DNA of 64,000 bases, from assembly GCA_051453625.1 (NCBI GenBank), contig JBOZIK010000001.1, positions 177,075,715-177,139,714 on the forward strand, read 5' to 3'. Below the pieces are notes generated by a model, which worked only from the letters and a program-made list of their open reading frames with translations, made no database searches and was not told the origin of the DNA. The translations under genes and the position numbers were made by a program. This DNA is from Welwitschia mirabilis. Taxonomy: Eukaryota > Gnetophyta > Gnetopsida > Welwitschiales. Each line of letters opens with the position of its first letter. Positions within the stretch are counted from its first letter, which is position 1. Shown here one piece after another: positions 22,681 through 34,555 of this stretch.

Positions 22681-25031
22681 GTAACTACTCTTCATTTAGC
22701 GAGGTGTAGTGTGCTAAAATATTGACTATATATTATCTAAGGCCACTTAAACCACTTTTATCTTATAATTTAGGTCTTACTCTAAGCATTTTAATTTCTT
22801 TGGAAAATTTTTCTTTTTAATTATGATTATTGTTAGTATATCACTTATATATTTCTTACAATCATAACTTTTTGAACTTGAAAAACATTAACATTTGATG
22901 ACCTTTATTTACTAATGTCATAATTATAGCAATAAATGTAAAAGCTTAATCATTTGTAAAGGTGATTTTAATAATGAATTAATTATAGGGAAAATACCCT
23001 AAATGGAGAAAAGATCATTAATTTATAAGTATTAATTAGATCCTAATGAAGTGGGTATTAATGTTATTAACATTTCATATCATTATTATACTTTTCTATT
23101 TGCTCTTAATTATTCCTTTTGGAGTTTAACTTGACATTGTTAATCATTATTAATAGATCAAGACCTATAAATTTAGTTATTAATATTATAATATAGTAAT
23201 AAATATAGAATGGAAAACATAGACAAAAGAAAGATTAATAGTAAATTAATTAAAAAATAATGAGCATGATAATAAGAATGAGGAAGAATAAAAGTATTAT
23301 ATCTTTAGCATAAAAGAAAGAAGAGTTAATACTTTTATTACTCTTTCCTTCATTTCTAATTCTTTTAATAGTACTACTATTATTGGTAGTGCATTGGCCA
23401 TTATAGAAATAGATTGATTACTTTTGAATTTAACATAAGGCTTTAGTAAGATTCTAATGTATTTCCACTCTACCTCTTCATTCTACTAATCACATTTCAT
23501 TTCTATCCTTTTCTTTTCTATTTTATAGATCTATTAGTTTTTTAATAACATTTTCAAGTTTTTATCTTTTTATGGTTTTTCATGATTGACCTACCTATTA
23601 AATTCCCATTCCTTTTAATGCAAGTACAATGTATATTTTATACTTATTTTATTTTCTTTAACTTCTCCACCCTTAGTGTTACATTCTATTGAATTTGTGT
23701 TATCTTCTATTCCTTTCCCACCCTAGGTCAGTGATCCAAAAAAAGCCTCATCACCTCATTTTGAGAGGAGAAAAATAGGTAATTATTTTTATTAATTTTA
23801 TTCTTATTCTTAATGTATTTAAATATATGTGTAATGATATGCCTTACATTTCATTGTTTTTTAAATCATTATCTTTTTACCTTATCATACTAGTTTTTTA
23901 ACATAAGTGAAGAGAATTTTTCAATTAAAGAATATCGAGGTCATTCATGATATTTAATTTACACATAACTCTATTTTTGCTAAGTTTTCTAATGACTCAT
24001 GGTGAAGAGAGCATTATCTCTCAAAACATTTCTAATTCAAAATCTGACATTAGCCACTTGTGCATAAAAATTTAACTTTAATGTTAATGACATATCTCAT
24101 AAATATATTTAATGTTATGTTTAACTTCTTAATATTCCTTTAATTTTCTCATTTATTGAGAATGCTATTGGTAAATTAGTTTATAATATTTTACATTAAC
24201 ATTTTGATGATGTTAATGAGTTTTATTTTTGGAGNNNNNNNNNNNNNNNNNNNNNNNNNNNNNNNNNNNNNNNNNNNNNNNNNNNNNNNNNNNNNNNNNN
24301 NNNNNNNNNNNNNNNNNNNNNNNNNNNNNNNNNNNNNNNNNNNNNNNNNNNNNNNNNNNNNNNNNNNNNNNNNNNNNNNNNNNNNNNNNNNNNNNNNNNN
24401 NNNNNNNNNNNNNNNNNNNNNNNNNNNNNNNNNNNNNNNNNNNNNNNNNNNNNNNNNNNNNNNNNNNNNNNNNNNNNNNNNNNNNNNNNNNNNNNNNNNN
24501 NNNNNNNNNNNNNNNNNNNNNNNNNNNNNNNNNNNNNNNNNNNNNNNNNNNNNNNNNNNNNNNNNNNNNNNNNNNNNNNNNNNNNNNNNNNNNNNNNNNN
24601 NNNNNNNNNNNNNNNNNNNNNNNNNNNNNNNNNNNNNNNNNNNNNNNNNNNNNNNNNNNNNNNNNNNNNNNNNNNNNNNNNNNNNNNNNNNNNNNNNNNN
24701 NNNNNNNNNNNNNNNNNNNNNNNNNNNNNNNNNNNNNNNNNNNNNNNNNNNNNNNNNNNNNNNNNNNNNNNNNNNNNNNNNNNNNNNNNNNNNNNNNNNN
24801 NNNNNNNNNNNNNNNNNNNNNNNNNNNNNNNNNNNNNNNNNNNNNNNNNNNNAAATAAAATCCCATATTTTCTAGCATGAATATTCTCTTATGGAATGTC
24901 TAAGGTCTCATTAGTAGCCTCTAATGTAAATGTGATGAAGGCATTCTTTATATCTTAGACACTTATTTTAACTTTATTCTTCTTTAAGAAATTAAGATCT
25001 ATTATTAACAATTATTTTTTTAGTACACTGG

Positions 25032-26269
25032 TGTTACGATGCTAAATAGTATGTTTTTTATGGGGTATTTTTAGTAGTTTTGTAGGACATTAAGATAGGT
25101 TTAAGTGAAAAACAATGATTATTGAGAGTAAAAAAGAATGTCAAGGAAATGCACAATTATTAGCACATTTGGAGGCATTGTGAATTAATTTTAGTACTTT
25201 ACATTTTAAGGAGGAATTAATGTTCTATAAGGCCAAGTTTACTTGATTAAAGATCTTGAAGAAATCTATGTTTCCCTCCAACATCTAGATGACCATCTAG
25301 ATGACACCACTTATATGATGACTAGGATACTAACTAGATCAACATAAAGGCTAAACATGGGACTTTCTTAATGTGGTATCATCCCCACTATCATTTAGAT
25401 AACCATAAGGATAACACCTCAATTTACCGAACTTATGCAGTGTATCATGTTCTTTACATTGTTATTAGGATTTTGATTATGTTTATTAGAATTTCTATTT
25501 TTGAGTCTCTTATTATTGATAAATACTACCTTCAACCTCAACTCTAATCATCTTTTTTGGTACTATAAATTATTATAATAGGATATCATAAGATAGAAGG
25601 TCCATACATTAGTTATATAAAGAATTCTTCCTTGGTGTTGGGCTATATCTCCTTCATGGAGATGCTACAACTTTGTAACAGGATGTTGATTTGACTTTTA
25701 ATGCAAATATTCTTTTAGTTTTACATATATTCATGGGTGTATCCCTTATGATTTATGTTGATTATTATTTCGTAATAAGTTCATAATTGATATAGGTCAT
25801 TAAGGGAAACATTTTTTAAGGTTAAAAATGTTAGTTTAGAATCTTGCATTGCATTGCTTTTTACATTTCATATATTAAATCATTACATGTTTTCATATTC
25901 TGTTCAATGCATTAATAGCTTAGGTTAGTTAGGGTTACTAACAATTTCCTTAATTAATCTAGATTATATAGGGCCAATCTTGATGACAGATATTTAGTAA
26001 TCAGATAAATATTTCATTTAGTGTAATTTTTATTTTATTACATTATGTGTATATTTCCTTGTATTATGATTTTCATTTTAAACCTTATAAGAAAAAGTAC
26101 AAAAATAAATTACTTAAATTAATTCTCTAGCTTTAATAATAGTGGCTTTAATGGATTATGACATTCTTATTGAATCTCATCTATATTAGTGTGTTGTATT
26201 TGTGTATGTATTTATGATTGATAAGATTTAACTAAGAATGTTACATTTACATAAATATGTACCACAAAA
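25032..26269 (+). repeat. Ty3/gypsy LTR2, copy B (complete)
   Basis: The only ungapped LTR2 of the duplicated pair: starts TGTTACGATGC, length about 1.24 kb, followed by a decayed primer-binding site at 26272. The length equals that of the 52004 copy. Palindrome copies lie at about 25280-25320 and 25375-25420. No internal region follows, only about 70 bp before a (-) LTR1. Confidence 0.85.
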
Positions 26270-26271
26270 TC

Positions 26272-26290
26272 TTGGTACTGTTACTAGGGG
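26272..26290 (+). other. Decayed primer-binding site after LTR2, copy B
   Basis: TTGGTACTGTTACTAGGGG lies three bases after the LTR. It is the best preserved of the primer-binding sites in the window and differs from the tRNA-Asp type site of plant Tat/Athila elements mostly by transitions. Confidence 0.7.
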
Positions 26291-26340
26291 AGTAAAAATA
26301 ATCCTAACACTACTTGATAGGATTTGACTAAGAATGTAAC

Positions 26341-28331
26341 TTTTAATGTCAATGCAAGATGTAACCTAATCTAATATGCAATGCAAAATGATCCTAACAC
26401 TACCTACTTTCAGCCTTAACAAAGGCTGCCTTTGATGATTTGTATCACCCAATAAGTTATCACCAGATCAAGGACAATCATAAACCATAAGGTCCATCAA
26501 ACAATCTTCCTTACAAACATGAAAATAAAACAAAGTTGATATTAAGAGTAACAAAGCATCNNNNNNNNNNNNNNNNNNNNNNNNNNNNNNNNNNNNNNNN
26601 NNNNNNNNNNNNNNNNNNNNNNNNNNNNNNNNNNNNNNNNNNNNNNNNNNNNNNNNNNNNNNNNNNNNNNNNNNNNNNNNNNNNNNNNNNNNNNNNNNNN
26701 NNNNNNNNNNNNNNNNNNNNNNNNNNNNNNNNNNNNNNNNNNNNNNNNNNNNNNNNNNNNNNNNNNNNNNNNNNNNNNNNNNNNNNNNNNNNNNNNNNNN
26801 NNNNNNNNNNNNNNNNNNNNNNNNNNNNNNNNNNNNNNNNNNNNNNNNNNNNNNNNNNNNNNNNNNNNNNNNNNNNNNNNNNNNNNNNNNNNNNNNNNNN
26901 NNNNNNNNNNNNNNNNNNNNNNNNNNNNNNNNNNNNNNNNNNNNNNNNNNNNNNNNNNNNNNNNNNNNNNNNNNNNNNNNNNNNNNNNNNNNNNNNNNNN
27001 NNNNNNNNNNNNNNNNNNNNNNNNNNNNNNNNNNNNNNNNNNNNNNNNNNNNNNNNNNNNNNNNNNNNNNNNNNNNNNNNNNNNNNNNNNNNNNNNNNNN
27101 NNNNNNNNNNNNNNNNNNNNNNNNNNNNNNNNNNNNNNNNNNNNNNNNNNNNNNNNNNNNNNNNNNNNNNNNNNNNNNNNNNNNNNNNNNNNNNNNNNNN
27201 NNNNNNNNNNNNNNNNNNNNNNNNNNNNNNNNNNNNNNNNNNNNNNNNNNNNNNNNNNNNNNNNNNNNNNNNNNNNNNNNNNNNNNNNNNNNNNNNNNNN
27301 NNNNNNNNNNNNNNNNNNNNNNNNNNNNNNNNNNNNNNNNNNNNNNNNNNNNNNNNNNNNNNNNNNNNNNNNNNNNNNNNNNNNNNNNNNNNNNNNNNNN
27401 NNNNNNNNNNNNNNNNNNNNNNNNNNNNNNNNNNNNNNNNNNNNNNNNNNNNNNNNNNNNNNNNNNNNNNNNNNNNNTACTTGAGAGGGATCTCTCATCC
27501 TTGGATCTCCTGTTATGAGAATTTCTGGTGTAATGAAGATAAGAAGAAGAATCCAAGAGAGACTTATTTATAACAAAACACAACAGAAAATGACAAAAGA
27601 AGGTGCTCCAAGAACATGCTCTTTTACAAATAAGAAATGGTCGAAATAGTCAAGGGTCAATTGTCAGAATCAGTTTCATGTCAATGTTGTCCTGACTATC
27701 ATCTAGATGATATAAGGGATGATAGCTCATTTTATAAGATAACTTAAAAGGATGACTCAGTAGTGATTTAGCCATCCACATCAGCAAGTAATATTGTTGT
27801 TGTCCTGCCTATTATGGAGATGACATAGGGGATAATGGTATTTTTTGATTATTTTGCAAATCAGAAATTAGAATTTCTGTCAATAATCTTCTTCCAAGGC
27901 TTTGTATATCAGAATGTAACTTAAATGCATCAAATCTGGGTAATAATTACACACTTTCAAGATCTTATATTAGTTCTCCAAAATTCTCAGATTAGCACCT
28001 AAGCCTATGTAAATGTCTTACAAAACATCTCATAAAACCCCATCAAATAACCAAACATTGGCAGTGAACATAGTCCCTCGCTTAGCCTTTATTAGTCCCT
28101 AATAAAAACTAAGCAAAAAACATAATTGAGAGCCAATTTGTTTTACAAAAATTCAATCTAGAAATTTTAAAATAGGATTCTAATACAAGTCTTATAACAA
28201 AATGACATGTAATGCATAATGTTTATAAAAATTTTAAAATTTTGTGTTATGAAATCTTTAAAATAACTAAAAAATTTGTGAAAACGAGCCATGGAAATGG
28301 GCCCTAATCCCTTAGCCTCTCCTCCCCTTCA
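26341..28331 (-). repeat. LTR1, copy B, 3' LTR of element 1
   Basis: Contains the conserved (-) TATA-like box (27563-27572) and two palindromes. About 200 bp of U5 at the left end are missing, as in copy A, so this truncation predates the A/B duplication. The 917-N gap at 26561-27477 stands where copy A has about 90 bp including a 21-T tract. Confidence 0.8.
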
Positions 28332-28344
28332 CTCCCCCTTTTTC
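28332..28344 (-). other. Polypurine tract of element 1
   Basis: On the (-) strand it reads GAAAAAGGGGGAG and is followed by TGAAGGGG, a plausible LTR start. This is where plus-strand priming would occur. The corresponding stretch at the left edge of element 2 (34551-34560) is deleted to a short CCCCC. Confidence 0.55.
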
Positions 28345-30329
28345 ACACAAAGAAAAGCAATACATCCTATATTGGAAAATAAAGCAAAGAAAGTAGATGG
28401 AAGTGAGAAGGTAGATGATAGGTAATTAAAATCGAACATCATTTAAAATGAAGTGCAAAGCTAAGTAAAATGTTAAATGTAAAAAATATGGATAGATGAA
28501 ATATTCTGATAAGTAAAATATTTCATCACAATAAATGTTAAAGAGCAACATTAAGAACTTTAAAAATGTAGAAAATAAACATGATAAAAATATTTATTCA
28601 ACCAAGAAATCAAGTCTTTTATTGGAAACTAAATAAAGAAAGTAGTAAGATTCTAAAAAGTGAAGAAAATATAGTAATAACATTGAAATAACTAACCAAA
28701 CCAGAAAAGAAAAAAAAATGGACATAAAGTAACATAAACAAAAAGATAACTCACCTATCTAACATTTTAATGTAGTAGATTCCCATGAAATAAATCATAA
28801 CATCACTTGATTTTAAAAAGCATAACATAATGTATAAAAAATTCCATTCAATAAGGTAGTGGTTATGATAATGCTAAAATGAAATTCTTTAAACAATGAA
28901 TGACCAGACCAAAGAATTACTTAAAATGAACTCACCTACCAACATCTCAAAACAAACATCAGAATATCAAAAGATGAAATAATCATGTGAAAGAACTAAT
29001 AGCCTAGGAAACAAGCAATACCTCTGATGATACCAAGGACATCACTAATTCCTTAGCCTCCTAGTTTTTATTTTATTTCCATTATGAGGGGAGTGCAGAT
29101 ACCATTAGAGAAGCAAGGACTAGTGAAGCATGGCCAACTAACCTCCTAGTGAATTCCTTATAACTATCATATTAAACTTCCAAAGTATCCTCTTAGAAAT
29201 GTTTGCATTAGTGTACTTGTGGTAAGACATCATGATGGCCATGTTTTTGAAATATCTCAAATAAAACATCATGGTCTTATTACACTTTTTTTTTTCGTAA
29301 TAAAGAAACATTCCACATGACCAAACACTCCAAAATACAAAGGTGAAAGTCATAAGATTAAGATAGAAAAGAACATCTTTAAACAATCTAAGATCTTTTT
29401 ACTATTGAGAAAAACATTAAAAATAAAGAATCTCCCTTCAAATGAAGTCTATAGATGCATGAATATCTTAAGATTGGGTGAATTCAATCTTAGCATTGTA
29501 AAATTTCCAAGTCAAATACTAATCATGGAAATAAATACATAAGTTATATTTGAAAGATGATTAAGTAATGTCATGATGACCTTTAAAGAAAAAAGCTAAC
29601 AGAAAATTTAGATGATTTTCTTATATACTTTCCGTATTTGCCCATTAACTTTCTGAAATTCTTAAGTAATAAAGTTATAAATCATAATAGAGCTATTAGA
29701 ATGTATTTTCTCAAAAAAATAGAAAATCAAAATTAACCAAAAGTGGCTGTCATTCTACTTATCATCTAGATAACAGAGAGGATGATGGGGATTAAAAATA
29801 GAAATAGAAAGTGAAAATTTAGCAAATAACTGAGAGTAAAAATAGAAAATAAAGACTATCATCTTAACTATCATGGGGATGATAAGAGGGACGACACACA
29901 CAAAAAATCAAAATAGAAAGCTAAAAAGAAAATTCAAGATCAAAATTATAAAAAACAAAAATAAAACATCTAAACAGCAAATTTTACTCAAAGCCTAAAA
30001 ATTTACTAAATACCATTATTGAAAAAAAAAAGAAAAAGAAAAAGGATGTGTTTTGATGGTCTACTGATTTTGCATGTTTTTAAAGAAGTAAGGTTCAAAC
30101 CAAAAGTTTACCAATTGATAAAGCATAAAAGTTGTACAACTATTTTTAAGTAAAATCAATTAGATGAATAGAGAGATAACATATAAAACTTTATGATGCC
30201 ACATAAAAACACAAATTTTGAAAGTCAAAAGGGAGAGTAATAGTAATTTTTGTAAAATATTTTCATTGATTACAAAAGTTTTATCACAAATAAAATTATG
30301 TTTAAGTCCATTAGAAAGGTTTTTAAGAT

Positions 30330-30970
30330 CTAAATTAAATTATGATTTTTAATTTTCGGTTTATGTAATGGACAATCTTCCTCAAGGTGTGAGTTTAAAA
30401 GTTGGACTTCCTTGCAATCTAAAGGTTTTATTTCTTTCTCATTCTTAAAGTTATATGTATCATTAGTCTCTTCATTCTTAATCTCAAGTGAGTCATCACA
30501 AAGCATAGGCTTATGTAATTTCATCTATCCTTTTTTAAGTGGATGATATTGCAAGAATAAGATTGGTTTGATGTTATTTTTTAAGTTTATTTTATCATCA
30601 CTTAGATCTCTTTCTTCTACATCAAAGACTCTAATTGTAAATGTTTTATTTTTAAAATAACATTTCATTATTCCAACTCTTGTGTCAATGATGCAATGAG
30701 CTATTGCACAAAAGGCTTATCCTAGAAGTAATGGGTATCCTTTGTTGTGTTTAATTTCTATGATAATCATATTTATTAGATAGCAAGCCTCTTCAATTTG
30801 AATTGTCAAATCTTTAATGATGCCCTAAAGGTTTCTTAACTGAAGTGTCTACTAATTCTAAGACAATCTGAGTAGCCTCTATTTTATTCTTCAAATCAAG
30901 TCTCTTTCAAATATGTAGTACCATTATATTAACACTCACTCTAATGTCAATCAAGGCTTTTCTAATCTTT
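30330..30970 (-). pseudogene. Ty3/gypsy aspartic protease and following linker, element 1
   Basis: The protease cut the element's own polyprotein. On the (-) strand the active-site block appears as DIRVSVNIM (about 30960-30930), where plant Tat/Athila elements have DLGASxNLM, so the key Gly has become Arg (GGA to AGA). The second block, normally LGRPFLA, reads LLLG-stop-AFCAIA at about 30730, followed by IIDTRVGIMK and TIRVFDV. A 64-codon open stretch (30330-30524) continues into a charged linker. Stops interrupt the frame, and the protein is dead. RT does not follow. Confidence 0.85.
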
Positions 30971-31789
30971 TTATTTCTCTTTAATGTGACATTCACATTA
31001 CTACTCCTATTCCTTTAAATTTTGGTAATTTTTATAGCACTAAATTTAAAAGGGATTTAGCTAAAAATACTCTACTAGGAATGACTCATTTTTATTTTCT
31101 TCTTGTTAAGTCTTTTTATAATTTTGAGTATCCTAGATTTTATTACAAAAGTTTCCAAAAGGATAAGCTTATACTTTTTTTTTTTAATCAAGTCTTTAAG
31201 ATGTTTATTAAAAGATGAATTGCTATTAAGCCTATCAAGCTAAGGGATAGTTGATTGTTGTTGAGAAGTATTTTTTCTCTTTTTATCAAGAGAAGAGAAG
31301 TTATAATCTTCTAATATTTCAATATCTTCTTCTTCTTCTTCATTATCTATGAAGTCATTTTGGGAGGTGGAAGGTTTATATAAAGGAGGGTTTGTTTCTT
31401 GTTCATTTCTTATCATAACCCTACAATCTTTTCTTATTTCATTGGGGTTGAATAAAGGTTATGTGGCTAATGTTCCTTGAGGTCTTTAGTTTGCTAGAAT
31501 TATTTATTGAAGGACATTTGCCAAGTTATCTAGTTTAATATTTGTTATTTCATGTGTTTTTCTCATTTTATCCAAAAAATTTGTAAGTTGATCATTTAAA
31601 TGTTGAAAGTTGGATAAACTTGATTGGAAATTTGAGTTTTCGAAATAGTTTCTAAAAGGTTGAGAGTTGTTTTAAAAATGAGTATTCAATCTTTATTGTG
31701 CATGATTTTGATTTTGGAAGTTTTGAGATGTTTGATTAAAACCACAAAATTCTTCATGTATTCTTTCTTTATATGTTGGTAAAAGAGGA

Positions 31790-31831
31790 TAATTTTTAGT
31801 TATGTGATAATTATCCTTACATAAATCACAA
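31790..31831 (-). pseudogene. Gag zinc knuckle, element 1
   Basis: The (-) strand reads CDLCKDNYHITKNY: CX2CX4HX4 with Tyr in place of the last Cys, a single G-to-A change. The same loss in element 2 (38420-38461) shows it happened in their common ancestor. This part of gag binds element RNA. Downstream, an acidic Glu-rich stretch at about 31340-31315 resembles that of the element at 55070. Confidence 0.8.
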
Positions 31832-31999
31832 GTTGCCACATTCTCTTGATTGCAGATTTGGCATATAAAATCATTTTTGTATACTCTTTAAGGTTGTTGT
31901 AAAGTATTTCATGAAATTTGTAGGACTATTTTTTTTTATCTCTTTTTATTTTACTTCATTTAAATATTTGATAATTTAGCCTATAGTATGGTTTTCTTT

Positions 32000-32560
32000 T
32001 AAGTTTAATCAAGTTTGACTAACCTTCATAAGTTTTCTAATTTTTCTAGGCATTTTCTAATGTAAGATTCATAAAATTTTCATCACAAGAGAAATATACA
32101 AGTTGATTTGTGTGGGGAGTTAATCCACTATAAAAGTAGCTTACTAATTCTTATCTTGAGTGAGCATCTACTAGATTAGAGTGGATTGCTATGAAGAAAT
32201 GTTCATATGTAGAGGCATAATCTTCATTTGATTTTTATTGAAATTTCATTACCTCCTTTTTCCTTTTTCTACAGTTTCTTCACTCATGAATCTTTTGACG
32301 AAGTTTTTCGAGACTTGTTCCAAAGTTTTTAAGCTTTTGTGGGATATGGTTTTTAGACAATTTTTAGCTCTACTTTTTAAGGTCATGGGAAATATTACCA
32401 TGTATGTTTTATCACTAATTGTTTTTCTTCCCATTTTTTAAGATAAAGATTAATTATTCTATATCTACAATATGTTGAAAAAGATCCTCATCATCTTCTC
32501 CACTAAAATTTGGAATCCATTTAAATTTTTAAGCTCAATATCAACTCTTGGAGTTTAGAT
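32000..32560 (-). pseudogene. Gag capsid domain (Retrotrans_gag type), element 1
   Basis: Gag forms the particle that packages element RNA. An open (-) stretch at 32249-32434 contains FPMTLKSRAKNCLKTI and then LEQVSKNFVKRF, the usual plant gag arrangement of a Leu-Lys-Gly-Ala type helix and a WEQL-F-KF motif. Upstream lies SGEDDEDLFQHI, and downstream YASTYEHF and ELVSYFYSGLTPHT with stops replacing probable Gln codons. The (+) ORF at 32238-32441 is only the mirror of this. Confidence 0.85.
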
Positions 32561-33205
32561 CAAAAGGGTTTTAAATTTCTCATTTCTTATTGACTATTAA
32601 TTCCCTCAGGGTTAGGTTTGTATTAGGATTAGGAATAGAAGATCCTACAACTTACTTCTATTTTTAGGTAGCACTCAACATTTTAAACTAGTTTTCTCCT
32701 TCTTTGATGGGGTTTGATTTAGAAAAAATAAATTTAGAAGGAGGATTGTATGCACCTAAAGACTATTTTTTTAATGCTTTTTTAATATCCACTAGTCCTT
32801 CTCTAATATTTTTCACTATTAGTATTCTTTCTCTTTAATATTTCTCTTCTATGTTGATCATGTCATAGCATCCTTAAAAAAAATTTAAAAAATAGATAAA
32901 AAACAACACTATCATCCTATTTATTGTGTGGATGATAGAGGGTATGATGAAAAAAGATACTAAATAGAAAAATAAAATCAAGAAAAAGAAATCAAGAATC
33001 AAAACAAAAATTACAAACTATTGTCTTGCCCATCATAGAGGCAATAGAGGGGATGATGTATAATGTACTACTAAAAAACAAAAACTAAGTACAAATAGAA
33101 AAAATTCAATTCTTAAATAAAATACAACATTGCTACAAATAAATAACTGAATACAAATTCAATATACTCATCTGAATAACGATAACTCTTATACTTTTTA
33201 ATAGC

Positions 33206-33226
33206 CTCTTCTAACAATAGTGCCAA
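33206..33226 (-). other. Primer-binding site of element 1
   Basis: On the (-) strand: TTGGCACTATTGTTAGAAG, seven bases from the LTR end. It resembles the tRNA-Asp type site of Tat/Athila elements after C-to-T and G-to-A decay. Its position fixes the strand of the element and the LTR edge. Confidence 0.65.
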
Positions 33227-33232
33227 TTTTTT

Positions 33233-34555
33233 TGTAGCGTGTATTTGTGTAAGCATTTAAATTTAAAGGGATTATGTCATTCATAAATTAAGATATATTT
33301 CTCACACAATACAACACACTAGTATTAGTAGAAGTTAATCTGAATGTCATATTCACATTAAAGACTATGAGATGAGACTTGGATTTCTTTTTAAAGGTAA
33401 ATAAGAACTAATAATAAAGAACAATATAGAAAATAAGTGCAATGCAAATGTAAGATGAAATTTAATCTAATATGCAATGCAAAATGATCCTAACACTACT
33501 TACTTTTAGCCTTGACAAATTCTATCATTGATGATCTATATCACCTAAGAAATTATTAGAAAATCAAGAATAATCATAAACCATAATGGTCATCAGATAA
33601 TATAACATGCAAACATGAAAATAAAACCAATTTTACATTAAGAGTAACAAAGCATCTGGGTTATAAAATAGTTGGTTCTCAATGGAGGATACACAGCCCT
33701 CCACTAATGGAACATCTTTTTGTAACACTCAAGATGAATCTCCTATCCTTTAATCTTTTATCACAAGAATTTCTAGTGCAAAGAAGATGAAAAGGAGAGT
33801 TGAAGGGTAACTTATTTATAACAAAATACAGTAAAAAACGATAGAAAAAGGTGATCCAAAAACACACTATTTTACAAATAAGAAATGATCAAAATAGTCA
33901 AGGGTTAATTATTAGAATTTATTATATGTCAGTGTTGTTCTGACTGTCGTCTAGATGACATAAGGAATTATAGCTTATTTTACAAGATGATTTAGAATGA
34001 TGACTTAGTAGTAATTAAGCCGGCCCTGTTAGCAACTAATAGTATCATTGTATTATCTATCGTGGGGATGACATAGGAGATGATGGTCTTTTTTGATCAT
34101 TTTTAAAGGAGAAATTATCCTATCTACCAATAATCTTCTTCTAAGGATCTATGTATTAGAATGTGCCTCAAAAGCATCAAATCTGGGTAATACTTACACA
34201 TTTTTGAGATCTTATATTAGTTCTCCAAAATCCTTAAATTTACACCTAAAACTGTGTAAATATTTTGTAAAATAACTTATAAAACCCCATTAAATAACCA
34301 CAAATTGGTAGTGCAACATAGCCTCCCACTTAGCCTTTGTTAGTCCTTGATAAAAACTAGGTGAAAAACCATAAGTGTGAGTCAATTTGTCTTATAAAAA
34401 ATCGATTTGAAAATTTTAAAACAAGCTCATAATGCACAACTTATAACAAAATAACATGTAATGCATAATGTATGAAAATATTAAAATTTTGTATCATGAC
34501 ATATTTAAAATAACTTAAAAATTTGTGAAAATAAGCTATGAAAATGGGCCCTATC
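33233..34555 (-). repeat. LTR1, copy C, shared by elements 1 and 2
   Basis: Complete, gap-free LTR1 of about 1.3 kb. Its U5 end is TGTAGCGTGTATTTG (+ strand). It serves as 5' LTR of element 1 and occupies the place of the 3' LTR of element 2. The TATA-like box is at 33811-33820 and palindromes are at 33934-33973 and 34045-34085. It differs from copies A and B by roughly 15-20% by eye. Confidence 0.85.

Larger units (their letters stand above)
17239..28292. repeat. Segmental duplication, copy B
   Basis: Collinear with 1-8837. Differences are the 2.28 kb island at 17347-19625 replacing about 141 bp of copy A, an expanded AAAT microsatellite near 20690, about 24 extra bases near 23320, and different N gaps (21569-22287, 24235-24852, 26561-27477). 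On the right, copy B passes through the rest of LTR1 into a gag-bearing element, so the junction of A at 8837 is the derived or rearranged edge. Confidence 0.93.
26341..34555 (-). mobile_element. Ty3/gypsy element 1, gag-protease only
   Basis: On the (-) strand: 5' LTR1 (33233-34555), primer-binding site, gag (32560 to 32000), zinc knuckle (31831), protease (30970 to 30600), a short start of the pol linker, then about 2 kb with no domain, a polypurine tract (28344-28332) and a truncated 3' LTR1 (26341-28331, holding a 917-N gap). RT, RNase H and integrase are not recognisable although gag and protease are, so this was probably a non-autonomous derivative. Element 2 shares the structure. Confidence 0.8.

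Noticed and set aside
29138-29386. 82-codon (-) ORF in element 1, tested as an RT or integrase fragment
   Set aside because: The homologous sequence in element 2 (35400-35600) is frameshifted and full of stops, no pol motif fits, and conservation continues through flanking non-coding DNA.
32238-32441. 67-codon (+) ORF
   Set aside because: Antisense of the gag capsid stretch at 32249-32434, which has the recognisable motifs.
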